A stretch of 64,000 nt of DNA, from assembly GCA_035079385.1 (NCBI GenBank), contig JAVHKY010000046.1, positions 682,001 through 746,000 of the forward strand, written 5' to 3'. The stretch is from Aspidiotus rigidus. Its lineage: Eukaryota > Arthropoda > Insecta > Hemiptera > Diaspididae. Made by a program: the position numbers and the translations under genes. Shown here piece by piece: positions 25,393 to 36,070 of the stretch (within the stretch, counting starts at the first letter, position 1; each line of letters opens with the position of its first letter). A model generated the notes under the pieces. It worked only from the letters and a program-made list of their open reading frames with translations. It made no database searches and had not been told where the DNA came from.

Positions 25393-27236
25393 TTCGTGTT
25401 CGTCTCAGTTAAGACGCTGACGTCATGGTCGAGTAAGCTGTATGCTGTACAGTCTCGAGTCTTTGGCTTTTGGCGTGTTATCATTGCATTTTGCGTTTTG
25501 ATTGTATTCAACTGTTGTAATGGTCATAGGAATCACATAGGAACGGAACAATAAAAATAGTAGTCTCTTTATTATCGAACATTCGAACGTTCGCAATAAT
25601 AAATTTGATATATTCAAATTGCAAGTTTATTTCATTTTAATGATTAGATTCAGATGACTACAAATGGAACCAAACGTCTTAATTGCGATGGAAAAGAATT
25701 ATTAGAGTGATGAAATATGAATTCTTGAAATTGGTCTAAATAATGTGAATGGTGAAGCGGTAGGTAGAGCAAAATATGAAATGAATGATCGTTGAGTATC
25801 CTGATCATAAAATCGGTATCTAATTACAATGATTCTATATAGTCTCCAATCTGAGTTTGTATGGTATAGTTTTATTTGATAGATCGTGAAAAGCCAAGTG
25901 GAAAGTATGAGGTAATTGAACAGTTCTGATGAATAATTATCGAAATTTTATTATTTCAACTTGCAGTCTGGTAAGGTACCTACGTGTATTTAGTTTCTAG
26001 TACCGGAATTATCTTACGCCTGAGTTAGAAGCCAAATATCATCCAAATCAATATTATTTCGCAATGCTTACAAAGATGTATTGGAATCGAATTTTTTGGT
26101 TTTGACGGAATGTGAATATCGTTATAAGGGAGAGCTTGCTGGAATTACTTCTATGACTTGGTTTGATACACTGTATGTATACGCTAATATGACAGATATA
26201 CAGATAGATAGACAAAAGCTGAACATAATTCACAAAGCTTCTTTTATCAATTAATTGTTGGGCGTTTGTTTCTTTTACTATATTTTTATGAAATGAGATT
26301 GTACTCAAGTGGAGGTTAGATTAGTCATCTATTCAATAAGATGTGATTACGAGAGTATTGATGAATAGATTATATTTCATCAGAGATTGCTCAGCTCCTA
26401 ACAAATTAGACGCAAGAGAGATTATTTCTAAGAACAATTCTACTATCTGCAAGTTATGAAATACAAATGAAACGAGATTTTTTACAATGCAATGGGAAAC
26501 TGAAAGAATAATTGCGAATAAAAACGTAGGGAACAGAATGATTTAAGAGTCGATCATGGATCGCGAATGCGGTATCCTGGCTTTGTGGTCCGCGATTCAA
26601 TTTTGTATTTTAATTTACCTATACTTAGATCTAAGTACTTTGAAGATGACTACAAAGGTAGTGTAATAATTACATTGTTGGGTTTTGAGCAGACAAATGA
26701 AGTTTGTGGTAGTATTAATTAATCAAGGATTCAGATGTTAGGCCTACAATTTGTGTTTCTTATTATTCTTATCTCATGACAAAAATGACAATTGTTGGAA
26801 GGGTGTAATATCAGCGTTGTTTGTACTCAACAGTGGTTACTTCAGGTTATTGCTTATTAATTGTTGAGTGTTAGCTTTTACAAATAGAATCAAAAAGATG
26901 TGATGTGAAATCTTGAAAAGGCAGTTCACACAATAAGAATGAAATTGAATACAAATGAAAGGGAATGTCTTACAACGCGATGGGAATATGAAATGAATAA
27001 TTACAAATAAAAAAGCGCAGGAAATAGGATGATCAAAAATTGATTGTGAATGTGATATCCTAGCTTTGTAATATCAGTTATTTGCCGACCCTCGTAACAG
27101 CCCGCCCGCGGGGTTTTCTTCTTCTTCTTCCAATCAGTTCCGTCGCTCACGTCAGCATGGTAGTCCACAACGCAGTAAGTTGTGGGTATTTTCAATTTTG
27201 TGCTTGTTCCAAACTAGTTGCAATAGCTTTTTTTTA
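25393..27236. other. No gene recognised; weak internal direct repeat
   Basis: AT-rich. Blocks at about 26455-26600 and 26935-27080 are diverged direct copies (sharing gatgggaa/aatgggaa, aataattgc(g)aataaaaa and atcctggctttgt). No convincing exons. Confidence 0.35.
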
Positions 27237-27420
27237 GCGGGGAACCCGCTATCCTTTTGTTGGGGGTACTTCCAGGAAATTTTCGTCCGCGAACACGGGC
27301 GCGAGCGAGGTTGATGACGTCACGGAGAGGGGGGGGAGGCTTAGAAAAATTTCTACCTCCGAGCTATATATGGTAGGAGGGGAACTTTGAAAAATTTCTC
27401 TTAACGAAGTTAAACGAGGA
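27237..27420. mobile_element. Related TIR element fragment, split from 29784 by a PLE
   Basis: Starts GCGGGGAACCCGCTATCC, a variant of the CAGGGAACCTG end, and contains the same cttagaaaaatttc...gagctatatatgg(t)aggaggggaact filler as the 60.5-kb copy. The sequence just before the PLE (cttaacgaagttaaacgagg) and just after it (acgcagagaacctg) together match the outer right edge of the 60478-60861 element, showing the PLE interrupted this family. Confidence 0.5.
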
Positions 27421-27480
27421 ATGAAAAGAAATTATTATTCGGCACTGCCGTCAAATAAATTTTATTACACACTATAAGTA

Positions 27481-27515
27481 CCCGACGTTTCGGATCAAAC
27501 GTGATCCTTCTTCAA
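27481..27515 (-). ncRNA. Hammerhead-like motif, left inverted end
   Basis: Minus strand: TTGAAGA, a perfect GGATC...GATCC stem with 6-nt loop, then GAAACGTCGGG. The first box differs from CTGAAGA by one base. Confidence 0.45.
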
Positions 27516-27672
27516 GGGTAAACTAGAAACTAAATAAAAATACAGGAATAGCAGGTCAAAGAACGAAAAAGCAAAACAATTATGACAAAGTTAATATAGG
27601 GTGAAACATGCTGTTTATATTATAGGAGTCGGCTTTAAAATTTACAGAGTATTCAGAAGTTTTAATTTTGAA

Positions 27673-29562
27673 TCCTACAGTTGGGCCACAAATTTGCCAT
27701 CAAGACTTCGAAGCTACCTCTTGAAAAACTCATTATGGATACAGAGTACGTCGTCAACCAAGCAAGAACAACAGAAGAAACTAAGATGGAGACTCGACAA
27801 AAAGTGGCCTGTTTACTATCAAAAATCAAGAAATCTCCCGCACCTTCCACCAATACCAAAAAAGAGATTACAATGAACGAAAACGACTGCAAAATTGTCA
27901 AAACATTCCTCAAAAATAATCCTGAAATAGAGCCGATAAGGGAAACACAACTGTGATAATATAATGGATAAGGAAGAGTACAGAAGAAAAATGTTGTCAA
28001 TGTTGGGAGACACGTCAACCTACAAGAAACTCAGAAAAGATCCTACATCCTCCCTACAAACAAAGAACAACAAACTGGCCAAGAAAATGTACGATAAAAA
28101 ATACATCGATCTACAAGTCAAGAAATTTCTCACCACATATACCAGCAACTCCCCAAGGATTTATGGCGTGCCTAAAATTAAAACAGGAAATCCACTCAGA
28201 CCGATGTTTCTTTTGTCAACGCTCCAACATTATAGTCTCACAATTTATGGACGGCATCCTCACATGTATCGCGGATGACCCTATAAACGTACGCAACTCT
28301 CACCAATTCATCTTGGATATCAAAAATCTACAGTTGGATAATGAAGACATTTTAACCTCATTTGATGCAGTCGCCCTTTTCACCAACGTCTCAGTCCCCC
28401 TCGTACTGGAAGTAACAAGAGAAAGATGGAACGAAATACAGAATTTTACTGCTCTGGACAAAGCCTTGTATTTTGAGGACCTGGAGTTCTGCCTCACTAA
28501 AGGCTACTGCAAATTTGAAAACGTGCACTATGCACAATTAGAGGGCGTTCCCATGGGCGGACCTCTCTCACCTATAGTGTCCGAACTTGTTCTAGATAAA
28601 CTTTTCCGTTCCATACACGAAAATTAAGATGTGATATATTTATCGAAATATGTAGATGACAGTTTTTGTATTGCAAAAAAGGACAGGGTCGATTCTATTT
28701 TTGATTTTATGAATTCCTTCCACGAACGTTTAAAATTTACTATATCGAAAAAGAGAAAGATGATTGTTTGAATGTTTTAGACGTTACCGTGATCAGAAAA
28801 CCTGATAACTTTTTAACTTTTAGGCATTTTAAGAAAGTCCCTTACTCTGGCCAAATTAACAATTTTGAATCCAATCACCCCATCCATACTAAAGCAAATA
28901 CGGCCAGATCTTCACTCAAAAATAGACTTAAGCTTTCCAATAACCTTTTCCATAAGCAAATTATTGACGATTTTAAGAAACTTTTAACCAATAACGACTA
29001 TACCCTACACGTTTTATTAATCGTATTTTGACTAGTAATAATGACTCCCCCCCCCCCTCCTTCTGATAACGTAATTGAACACGAAAGACTCAAATTTTAT
29101 TCCATCCCTTACATTGGTGTTCGTAGTTTAATCTTAAAGAAACATTTAGAAAAACTCCCTCCGAATATCCGCACTTTTTTCACCCGATTGAAAGATCCTG
29201 TCCCCACTATTTATCGTTCTAATTTAGTCTACAATATTCCTTGTACTGAATGCGATAAAGTGTATATTGGAGAGACAAAACAGCTGTTAGATATGAGATT
29301 AAAACCACACAAGAAGGATGTTACCAACAATCTTGAGAATACTGCTCTTTGTCAACACACCGCAAATACAGGCCATACTTTCAATTTTGATAATACTACT
29401 ATTTTAGGCTACGAAAAAAACGATAAAAAAAGAAAAATATCGGAGTCGATCAAAATTAAAACTTCTGAATACTCTGTAAATTTTAAAGCCGACTCCTATA
29501 ATATAAACAGCATGTTTCACCCTGTACTAACAGTCATAATTGTTTTGTTTTTCGTTCTTTGA
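27673..29562 (+). pseudogene. PLE polyprotein (RT + GIY-YIG), frameshifted
   Basis: In order: N-terminal LGHKFAI motif (27681), EEYRRKMLSML...PRIYGVPKI (27964-28200), RT motif A as LTSFDAVALFTNV (~28355), motif B as GVPMGGPLSPIVSEL (~28550), motif C as KYVDDSF (~28650), the linker FHKQIIDDFKK and FESNHPI, and a GIY-YIG nuclease (NLVYNIPCTECDKVYIGET, ~29220-29280). All RT catalytic residues are readable, but at least three frameshifts, a TAA after HEN (28625) and a TGA at 29029 break it. Distinct from the LVQS-ending PLEs elsewhere in the window. Confidence 0.8.
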
Positions 29563-29602
29563 CCTGCTATTCCTGTATTTTTATTTAGTTTCACGTTTAC
29601 CC

Positions 29603-29637
29603 CTGAAGAAGGATCACGTTTGATCCGAAACGTCGGG
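29603..29637 (+). ncRNA. Hammerhead-like motif, right end
   Basis: CTGAAGA, stem GGATC/GATCC with 6-nt loop, then GAAACGTCGGG. The compact stem between CTGA(A/T)GA and GAAA is as expected for PLE ribozymes; it lies in the 3' repeat after the GIY-YIG coding end. Confidence 0.5.
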
Positions 29638-29783
29638 TACTTATAGGGTGTAATAAAATTTATTTGACGGCAGTGCCAAATAATAATTTCTTTTTATTGT
29701 AAAAAAACCGTCAAAAAAATTAAAACTCCATACAATTGGAAAAATTTTTTCTAATTGTATACAAAGTTCCTAAATGAGGAACG

Positions 29784-30025
29784 CAGAGAACCTGTTTTAT
29801 GAGTCAAATGGGATTTGGTATTGAAAATTCAAGGAAGCTTAGATCTAGATGAAACTAGTATAAAGAAGGCCTACCCTAAGCCCAGTATAATATAGTTTGA
29901 GAGTCTAAATTTTTCTCGAATCTCGAGCTTTCATATATAGCTCGAGAATCGAAATTTTTCCAAGTTTTTTGCTGGACGGCACACGGCAAATTTCTCAAAA
30001 AACCCCCCATAAAACAGGTTCCCTG
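29784..30025. mobile_element. Non-autonomous TIR element, copy C
   Basis: Left end CAGAGAACCTGTTTTAT, right end ATAAAACAGGTTCCCTG followed by TTAA (30026-30029). The body matches, in inverse orientation, the 60.5-60.9 kb copy: the tgaaaattcaagga, cagtataatatagtttgagagtc and agctcgagaatcg blocks. Non-coding. Confidence 0.6.
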
Positions 30026-30029
30026 TTAA

Positions 30030-30480
30030 AATTTCGACCCTCTAGCCATATATGATAGGAAGGCGACTTAGAAAAATTCCGACCTCCAAGCTATGTATAT
30101 GATAGGAGGGGACTTGGAAATACGACGGCTTCCTTGATATTGCAGCGCGTTCAAGTTGTCACGTCATGATTTTCAGGACTTAGAAAAACTTCAGGCTCTA
30201 GGGGACTCGGGACAGCGGGCATCTAATTTTTTTCTCTCTCCTTCAGCCTCACGTTTGTTCTCCGACCTTTAGATGTCACAATGTAATAGTAAGTCGATAG
30301 TTTTACTATTCATTTTAAAAAAGAGTAGTATTTGTTTAAGAGTGTAAACAAATTGGTGGTCGTTTTTTCTTTCTCCTTGTAAAATGTAAACTACGTGGTC
30401 TCAACTTTTGTGTCTTTGTGTGTTCGTCATCTCACATTATTTTTTGTACCTTCTCTCAAAATTTGTTGAGGTGTTCAGTC
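30030..30480. repeat. Dispersed repeat continuation
   Basis: 30030-30120 repeats the gacttagaaaaatt(c)cgacctcc...tatgataggagggg filler; 30235-30480 matches the 22.3-22.7 kb repeat (TCATCTCACATTATT near 30430). No gene. Confidence 0.4.
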
Positions 30481-30627
30481 AGCTTTTCATACAGTTTATC
30501 ATCACAAACGGAAGGACATAACTGTCGTCTAACAAATATTCATTCTAGAGAAAAATAATTTTGTTACATTGCACAATTTACAAACTTTTGAAGGGTATAT
30601 TATCTATTTATTAGGGTAATAATAAAG

Positions 30628-30754
30628 TGTCATGTATTTATATAGCAATGGCAACACTGTACACAATGTATGTGCATAACAATATGTAATGTACAATCAG
30701 TCTCAATAATACATGTTTGGAACGTTGGTTGTTGTGTCCTTTTCCTACGTAACA
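30628..30754 (+). repeat. LTR (5') of gypsy-type element
   Basis: TGTCATGTATTTATATAGC to CCTACGTAACA, 127 bp, with TG...CA ends. Another copy at 53734 is ~89% identical by eye. It is followed by two iterations of aaTGGCGACG, consistent with a primer-binding site (TGGCGACGAGGA), and then by gag. Upstream AATAAA at 30621 is coincidental to its start. No flanking target duplication could be matched. Confidence 0.55.
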
Positions 30755-30826
30755 AATGGCGACGGCGACGTAACAAATGGCGACGAGGATAAAAAAAATA
30801 TAAAGTCATGAAACTTTCACTCTATT

Positions 30827-30936
30827 TTTGAGTTTTTACTCTGTTTTCAAGTTTTTTTACTCTGTTTTCAAGTTTTTTTACTCTGTTTTCAAGTTTTTTT
30901 ACTCTGTTTTTGAGTTTTTTTACTCTGTTTTCAATT
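30827..30936. repeat. 21-bp tandem repeat upstream of gag
   Basis: Five imperfect copies of TCTGTTTTCAAGTTTTTTTAC lie between the LTR and gag. On the minus strand they spell a seven-residue KKLENRV repeat, which is a by-product. Confidence 0.85.
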
Positions 30937-31023
30937 TGTGAAAACTCTCGCACTGCAACAAAAAACATCCGCTTGCATTGTGTACGTGACACCGGTTGAT
31001 CAGCAAGAACGTGAAAACTTAAG

Positions 31024-31960
31024 ATGGCGCTCACTGCAGAACAAATTGCGGAAATTTGTGCCAAAGTTATCCAAACAATGGGCAACAACCCAGCTACAGC
31101 TCACCACAAAATTGCGAAATTTGATTATTACAACCATCAGAAAGAAACCTGGTCTGTTTACATTGAAAGATTCTCTAACCACTGCTCAAGAAATATGTTA
31201 ACAGATGAATCAGATGCCGACGGAAAGGAACGCGCCAAATTACTCCTAGACAGTCTCTCACCAGAGCATTACAACCTGTTAACTAGTCTATCCGCTCCAA
31301 ATCCTGTCACCACAAAATTATTTCAAGAAATTACATCGCTGCTGTCTCAACATGTAGACCTACCAATTATCAACGTTTTTTTGGAACAACATAAATTCCT
31401 CTGTCTCAAACAAAACACCTTGGAAAATATCAACAGTTTTGTCGCTCGCCTAAAAACATAGACAATAATATGCAAATTTCAATGTCCGCATGAACAGTGC
31501 AAGAATTCTATTGCTGACGTACTCCTTTGATCACAATTCAATCAAAGACTTTGTAACACAAAAGTGTGGGAAAAACTCATACAATTGGGAGTAAAACAGA
31601 CTACGGCAGAAGAAAAATCGTTTGAGAAACTTGTTAATATTGCCAACAGAATCAAAATGACAAAAGCAGGAAACAAGGAAATATCTCAACCAATCAACAA
31701 CACATCCGCCGTTCACGCAGTACATTATCAGAACCTAGGAAATGGAAATCACTACCAACAGCAAAACTAACAATCACAAACCTCAATCACAACCTCAACA
31801 ACAATCACGGTCTCGGATTCGTTCAAATTCTCATCATAGATTACCTTTTGAAAGTCAATCTGATAATAAGTCTGGTAATTATAATTTTTACAAAAATCTT
31901 GGCATTAATGGCCTGTGTTTACATTGTGGACGTGATAACCACAAAAGTAACCATCGTTAG
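31024..31960 (+). pseudogene. Gypsy-type gag, 5' part
   Basis: ATG at 31024 opens MALTAEQIAEICAKV..., continuing through KIAKFDYYNHQKETWSVYIERF and LLDSLSPEHYNLLTSLSAPN, the pattern of K02A2.6-type gypsy gags. TAG at 31459 ends the first frame; frames resume at 31564 and 31742. It stops at the first zinc knuckle (CLHCGRDNHKSN, ~31915-31950), where a PLE is inserted. The nucleocapsid continues at 35152. Cytosolic particle protein if it were intact; here it is broken. Confidence 0.65.
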
Positions 31961-32040
31961 AGGAGATTACTAATTCCCGCAGGGCTAGTAACGACGTGAC
32001 AAAATTAAAACAATTGACACGATCAAACACACTATATATT

Positions 32041-32070
32041 GAGCGCTTTCGGCTTTGTGCCATCATCAGA
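32041..32070 (-). ncRNA. Hammerhead-ribozyme-like motif, left end
   Basis: Minus strand: CTGATGA, stem-loop GGC-ACAAA-GCC, then GAAAGCGCTC. Both core boxes are canonical; the best-preserved of this subfamily. Confidence 0.5.
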
Positions 32071-32084
32071 ATAACAAGCACCCT

Positions 32085-33150
32085 GTACCAGGCTGGAAGA
32101 GGTTCGTGCTTAGCGGTCTAAAGAATTCAGCTTGAGTGTTTGGCTTGAGCTTTTGTCTTTAAAAATAAAAGTTGTCACTTCAGGCTTTTGGCTTTCAAGA
32201 ATACGCGTAGATGGAGACCCGGGACACCATCTTATAAATCACTAATACCTCAAAACATGATTGATAATATCCTGAAAAATGTTTAAAGTTTACTGTTCAA
32301 GTATCTGTTCATAGCTCAAATACTGCAACATTTATTTCTGTTATAGGGCTTTTCCATGTCGGCGCATTGCATACGTATTCTCCTACGTGTTATCGAAATG
32401 GTAGTATTTCTAACATTGCTCTTATGAATGTTGCTGGATTGCATACTCATTTTCATTGTGGAGTAGTTTGCCATAAGAGCAATGTTAGAAATACTACCAT
32501 TTCGATAACACGTAGGAGAATACGTATGCAATGCGCCGACATGGAAAAGCCCTATAATTTCCCATAGAATGTAGTAAAGAATGACCGCCAGAAAATAATA
32601 CGGACTACGATAAAATAATACGCCCTACAATTGTCCGTACAAAGAACACGTCAGAACACGTCGTTATCAATAATGGATATTCGATGAATGAAATAATAAT
32701 CAACGTAACTGCGTAGGTGTAACGCACAAATGTTCTTCTCTGGTACAGCCTTTCCGACCTTGTTAGGAAGTTGTGTTGTACAAATATGCTTGTAGTTGTA
32801 AGATTTCAACAGAACGAAAAACTTAAACAGCACGAGGAAATAAGAAGAGCAGTGTAGAAGTGTGGTAAAACTACTAACACACAGACAACGGTATCAGGCA
32901 AGCTGATAAGAGTTGAGAAATCAACATTGCAGAACCTGAATACAATCACCAAGAAACTCCTTCACCTTCTCATACAAAAAACTATTGTTCTCCAAAATCA
33001 ATATTACGAAACAATCGACTTCTCGATCGACCGCACTAAAACTCGGAACATCGTTGAACAAAAATCGCTGAAAAATATCGAAAGGCTGGAGAAGAAAAAA
33101 AGCGCGATTGCAATAGGTCCGTTTGCGCGTACGCGCACGAACCTAAAAAC
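32085..33150. mobile_element. Block inserted in the left PLE repeat
   Basis: The left PLE arm matches the right arm up to ~32070 and again from ~33150; the ~1.06 kb between is extra. It begins with an inverse copy of the 23.3/24.2-kb repeat, contains the 86-bp perfect hairpin at 32341-32557, and otherwise shows no coding. Its own termini are not resolved. Confidence 0.4.
32341..32557. repeat. Perfect 86-bp inverted repeat (hairpin)
   Basis: 32341-32426 and 32472-32557 are exact reverse complements with a 45-nt loop. Identity over the full 86 bp implies recent origin or conversion. Transcription on either strand would give a long perfect double-stranded stem. Short ORFs read on both strands through it are shadows. 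Confidence 0.9.
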
Positions 33151-33239
33151 TCAACTGAAAATGAAATAAAAAGGTTACAAATACAGTGTATAAGGGAGTA
33201 AAGAACAAGAAGAAACATGAGAAAGAAGTAATTATAATT

Positions 33240-33908
33240 CATGCCTATTCAATTAGCGGCCCGCGGGCCGTGTGCGGCCCGCGGACTACACAGTAAGTGT
33301 ACAGATAGCATTGATTTATCTGAACCTGTCCATACATGAAATGAACATCAGTAGAGCTATCACGGAGAGAAGTTTTCATTCTGTTAGTAGTATGGGTAGT
33401 GTTGTTGTAATCAGCTCGTTGTGAAATTTCAGTATGGATTCACGTAAAATACGCAAATTTAGTACTGTTGATGAAGAAGACTGTGTCGAAGAAACGGAAA
33501 ATAGGCGACGAAAATTGTGTTTTTAATGATGCGTGGACTGACAGATATTTATTTCAAATAGACTTGGAGCGCACAACGTACCCAATTTTTAAAAAATGTA
33601 GTATTACCTACCTAATGTATTAACAATGTTCGGCTCAACTTATATTTGTGAGTCAGCCTTTTCCCTAGTGAATTTAATTAAAAGTAAGTTTCGAGCAAAT
33701 TTAACGCAGCAGCATCTCGAAGATTCTTTACGCAAAGCCTTAACGACATGTGAGCTAGATTTTATCAAATTATGTAAGGAAATGAAGTGTCATTTCTCAC
33801 ATTAAATGGTTCTGATTTGTGTTTTTATTTCCTCTTCTTTACTTGCGGCCCGCGCGCCCCTCGAATCACAAAAAGTGGCCATCGGTAAAAACTAATTGAA
33901 TAGGCCTG
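33240..33908 (+). mobile_element. Deleted hAT transposon
   Basis: Ends CATGCCTATTCAATTAG (left) and, inverted, CAGGCCTATTCAATTAG (right), then GC-rich gcggcccgcgggcc subterminal blocks on both sides. It interrupts the PLE left arm between gaagtaatta and aattacatca. The interior keeps the start and end of a hAT transposase only. Flanking 8-bp duplication is imperfect. Confidence 0.65.
33434..33804 (+). pseudogene. hAT transposase remnant (N-term and C-terminal dimerisation)
   Basis: ATG at 33434 gives MDSRKIRKFSTVDEEDC..., then a stop; after a large internal deletion the frame MFGSTYICESAFSLVNLIKSK...LTQQHLEDSLR (33627-33740) is the conserved hAT C-terminal dimerisation motif. The catalytic core is absent. 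Confidence 0.65.
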
Positions 33909-33932
33909 AATTACATCATTGAATAGATCATG

Positions 33933-34327
33933 TTACAGATCAGTTTCTCGGTAGTACGGAGAACGGTTGAAAACTTCGGTGATTAAAGCATTGTTGTAAG
34001 TCGATTGATTTAAAACTGTAAGCTCGTGGTGTTGCTGATGCCTCGTTATTTCGATGCTCTCGAGGTTGAGTCTTTTCTTATGACTGTTCTCAATATGTAG
34101 AATTTTCTCATCGCCACCTGAGTGATTTGAATTCAGGAGGTGTTTGGCAAAGGCTGATTTTGAGGGAGTATCGTTGTAGAAGGTGTTGACGATTCGCCGA
34201 TGTAGACAGCTGGGCAGTCTCTGCACTGAAGGAGGTAAACACCACTTTTAGACAAGGAAGGGATTGCGTCTTTGCCATTAGACAGTAACCTACCAATTTG
34301 GAGGTAAGGGTAGAAGGTTGGTTTCAA
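33933..34327 (-). pseudogene. PLE GIY-YIG fragment, left arm
   Basis: Minus strand: SKSGVYLLQCRDCPAVYIGES (~34195-34255) followed, in a shifted frame, by TPSKSAFAKHLLNSNHS and RLNLESIEITRHQ to the C-terminus. The GIY-YIG signature and CxxC pair are present; a ~30-residue internal loss and frameshift break it. The RT is missing. Confidence 0.6.
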
Positions 34328-34346
34328 TACGTCAGTTTTGAATGGA

Positions 34347-34850
34347 GACGCAATCCCTCCCTTGTCTAAGAGTGGTGTTTACCTCTTTTGGTGCAGAGAC
34401 TGCCCAGCTGTCTACGCCCTAGTAACAATTGAGCAGCAGATCTGACAGCGTTTCCACCGCGTGCGCGTGAAATTGCCACTTTTTTTGAGAAAACGCTAGC
34501 GTTTCGCCAGCGTTTCTGCCACATCGGCCGTCCAAAACGCTGTCTCAATTGTTAGTAGGGACATTGGCGAATGTGGCAGAGCCTTTCGAGTGAGGATCTC
34601 CGACCACGTTGACGCCTTCTACAACAATACTCCCTCAAAATCAGCCTTTGCCAAACACCTCCTGAATTCAAATCACTCAGGAAACAATGAGAAAATTCTA
34701 CATATTGAAAACAGTCATAAGAAAAGGCTCACCCTCGAGAGCATTGAAATAACAAGGCATCAGTAACACCACGAGCTTACAGTTTTAAATCAATCGACTT
34801 ACAACAATGCTTCAACCGTTCTCTGTACTACCAAGAAACTGATCTGTAAT
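34347..34850 (+). pseudogene. PLE GIY-YIG fragment, right arm, split by a MITE
   Basis: SKSGVYLFWCRDCPAVY runs to 34415, then the 34417-34560 MITE, then IGECGRAFRVRISDHVDAFY and SAFAKHLLNSNHSG. The MITE therefore divides the nuclease signature exactly between its VY and IG residues. Mirror of 33933-34327. Confidence 0.6.
34417..34560. mobile_element. Short MITE inside GIY-YIG
   Basis: TIRs CCCTAGTAACAATTGAG and, inverted, CCCTACTAACAATTGAG. 144 bp, non-coding, with several AAACGCT(A/G)GCG iterations inside. The target duplication is unclear (AC or TAC/GAC). Confidence 0.55.
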
Positions 34851-34965
34851 ATGAGAGTATTATTTGATGATGTAATTACTTCTTTCTCATGTTTCTTCTT
34901 GTTCTTCGCTCCCTTATACACTGTATTTGTAACCTTTTTATTTCATTTTCAGTTGAGGTTTTATT

Positions 34966-34994
34966 CTGATGATGGTATGACGCCAAAAGCGCTC
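34966..34994 (+). ncRNA. Hammerhead-ribozyme-like motif, right end, core mutated
   Basis: CTGATGA, stem region, then AAAAGCGCTC where the left end has GAAAGCGCTC. The core G is lost, so this copy should be inactive even if the left one is not. Confidence 0.4.
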
Positions 34995-35151
34995 AATATA
35001 TAGTGTGTTCGATCGTGTCAATTGTTTTAATTTTGTCACGTCGTTACTAGCCCTGCGGGAATTAGTAATCTCTTCTAACGATAGTCATTATGTACCGCAA
35101 CCTCAAAACCAAACTCTTCAAAAAAAAAAAAAAAAAAAAACACAAAAGTAA

Positions 35152-35835
35152 TCAGTGTAAAATTGATGGAAGTTCGCTAACATGTAACCTTTGTCACGAG
35201 AATGGCCACATTTCTAAGGTCTGTATTACCTCATTAAGTAAATGTAAAAACATAGCTCCTATAACCATAATTATAGGAATAAAAATAATTCTTACAATAC
35301 CAATACTGGAAAAGATGTAGACTATATTGACGACAATTATTTAGATAATGATTATCAAGATGATGATTGTTTAGTTATAAACAAAATTATTGATATAAAT
35401 AGTAATATTCAGGGAACTAATGACAAGCAGCCTATATTGTTTCCATCCAAATAGGTAATAAGCCACAAAGCCTTGAAGTTGACCCAAGGTGCAGGGTTAT
35501 ATGATTCCAGAATCAGATTTCAAACGGCTCAGAATTGAGAAAAATCTCTGTCAATCAAAGGTGAGATTCCAGTTGTATAGGTACTAAAAATATTTTTCAT
35601 CCACTAAGAGTGATACCCGTGTACCTATGTATAAACTACAAAAATCAAAACGCAGTAGCTAACTTTGTATGTTGTCAGCGACAATCATTCTGGAATATTG
35701 GGACGCGAATGGATATGTGCTCTCGGAATAAATCTGGAAGAAATTGATACTGATAACCCATATCTCCAAAGTTGCTTAGAAGAAATACAAACTGTCAACA
35801 TTGACGCCTGTAATGAGAATTGCTGTGGAGTTTAG
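35152..35835 (+). pseudogene. Gypsy-type gag end and protease remnant
   Basis: After the PLE the nucleocapsid resumes: completion of knuckle 1 and a second CCHC knuckle CNLCHENGHISKVC (~35188-35230). Further on, after broken sequence, SDNHSGILGREWICALGI (~35680-35735) matches the C-terminal (LLGRDW) motif of a retroviral-type aspartic protease. The catalytic DSG was not found. Frames are broken by stops. Confidence 0.55.
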
Positions 35836-36039
35836 AGAGAGAAAGAAAGTCAGAAGTCGAACATATTTTATGTTTACAGAAAACATCACCAACCAATCAC
35901 GCCACCTTTGGAAAAGTAGTAATAAGCAATGAACTATGTAATTATAATTTGTATTTGATTTTTATTTTGTAGGTATCTTGGCCTGTTGAAAGAAAGAATT
36001 AAAAAGTTCGTCCTATAGTCAAGCCACAGCGTAGAGTCA

Positions 36040-36070
36040 TTATACATTATAACAGTTGGCGCCCAAACTA
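36040..36070 (+). repeat. Putative LTR end and primer-binding site of another LTR element
   Basis: ATTATAACA followed after GT by TGGCGCCCAAAC: an LTR CA end plus a tRNA-Lys-like primer site as used by many gypsy elements. The start of the LTR is not placed, and it may belong to the gag at 39513. Confidence 0.4.

Larger units (their letters stand above)
27411..29781 (+). mobile_element. Near-complete Penelope-like element, different subfamily
   Basis: A minus-strand copy of the element's own 3' end (27421-27672) precedes the coding region, and the matching plus-strand 3' end is 29451-29691; these inverted ends are ~240 bp. Between them lies almost the whole PLE polyprotein, frameshifted. Flanking TAAACGAGG (27411) and TAAATGAGG (29771) form an 11-bp duplication with one mismatch; ~75 bp of extra sequence lies between the right end and the repeat. 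Confidence 0.75.
31940..35151. mobile_element. Inverted PLE inserted in the gag zinc knuckle
   Basis: Outer inverted ends of ~110 bp (31955-32070 and 34967-35083) carry hammerhead-like motifs. Inside, a minus-strand GIY-YIG arm (to 34270) and a plus-strand arm (from 34347) meet head-to-head. The direct repeat CACAAAAGTAA at 31940-31950 and 35141-35151 is the 11-bp target duplication, with ~55 bp plus an A-run as extra sequence on the right. Three secondary insertions sit inside: the 32.1-33.1 kb block, a hAT at 33.2 kb and a MITE at 34.4 kb. Confidence 0.8.

Noticed and set aside
30822..31088. Minus-strand ORF with a heptad-like KKLENRV repeat that looks like a coiled-coil protein
   Set aside because: It is the antisense of a 21-bp tandem repeat and of the gag start; 21 bp simply equals seven codons.
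32316..32567. Pair of similar 66-71 codon ORFs on opposite strands
   Set aside because: They are the two readings of a perfect 86-bp hairpin, not genes.
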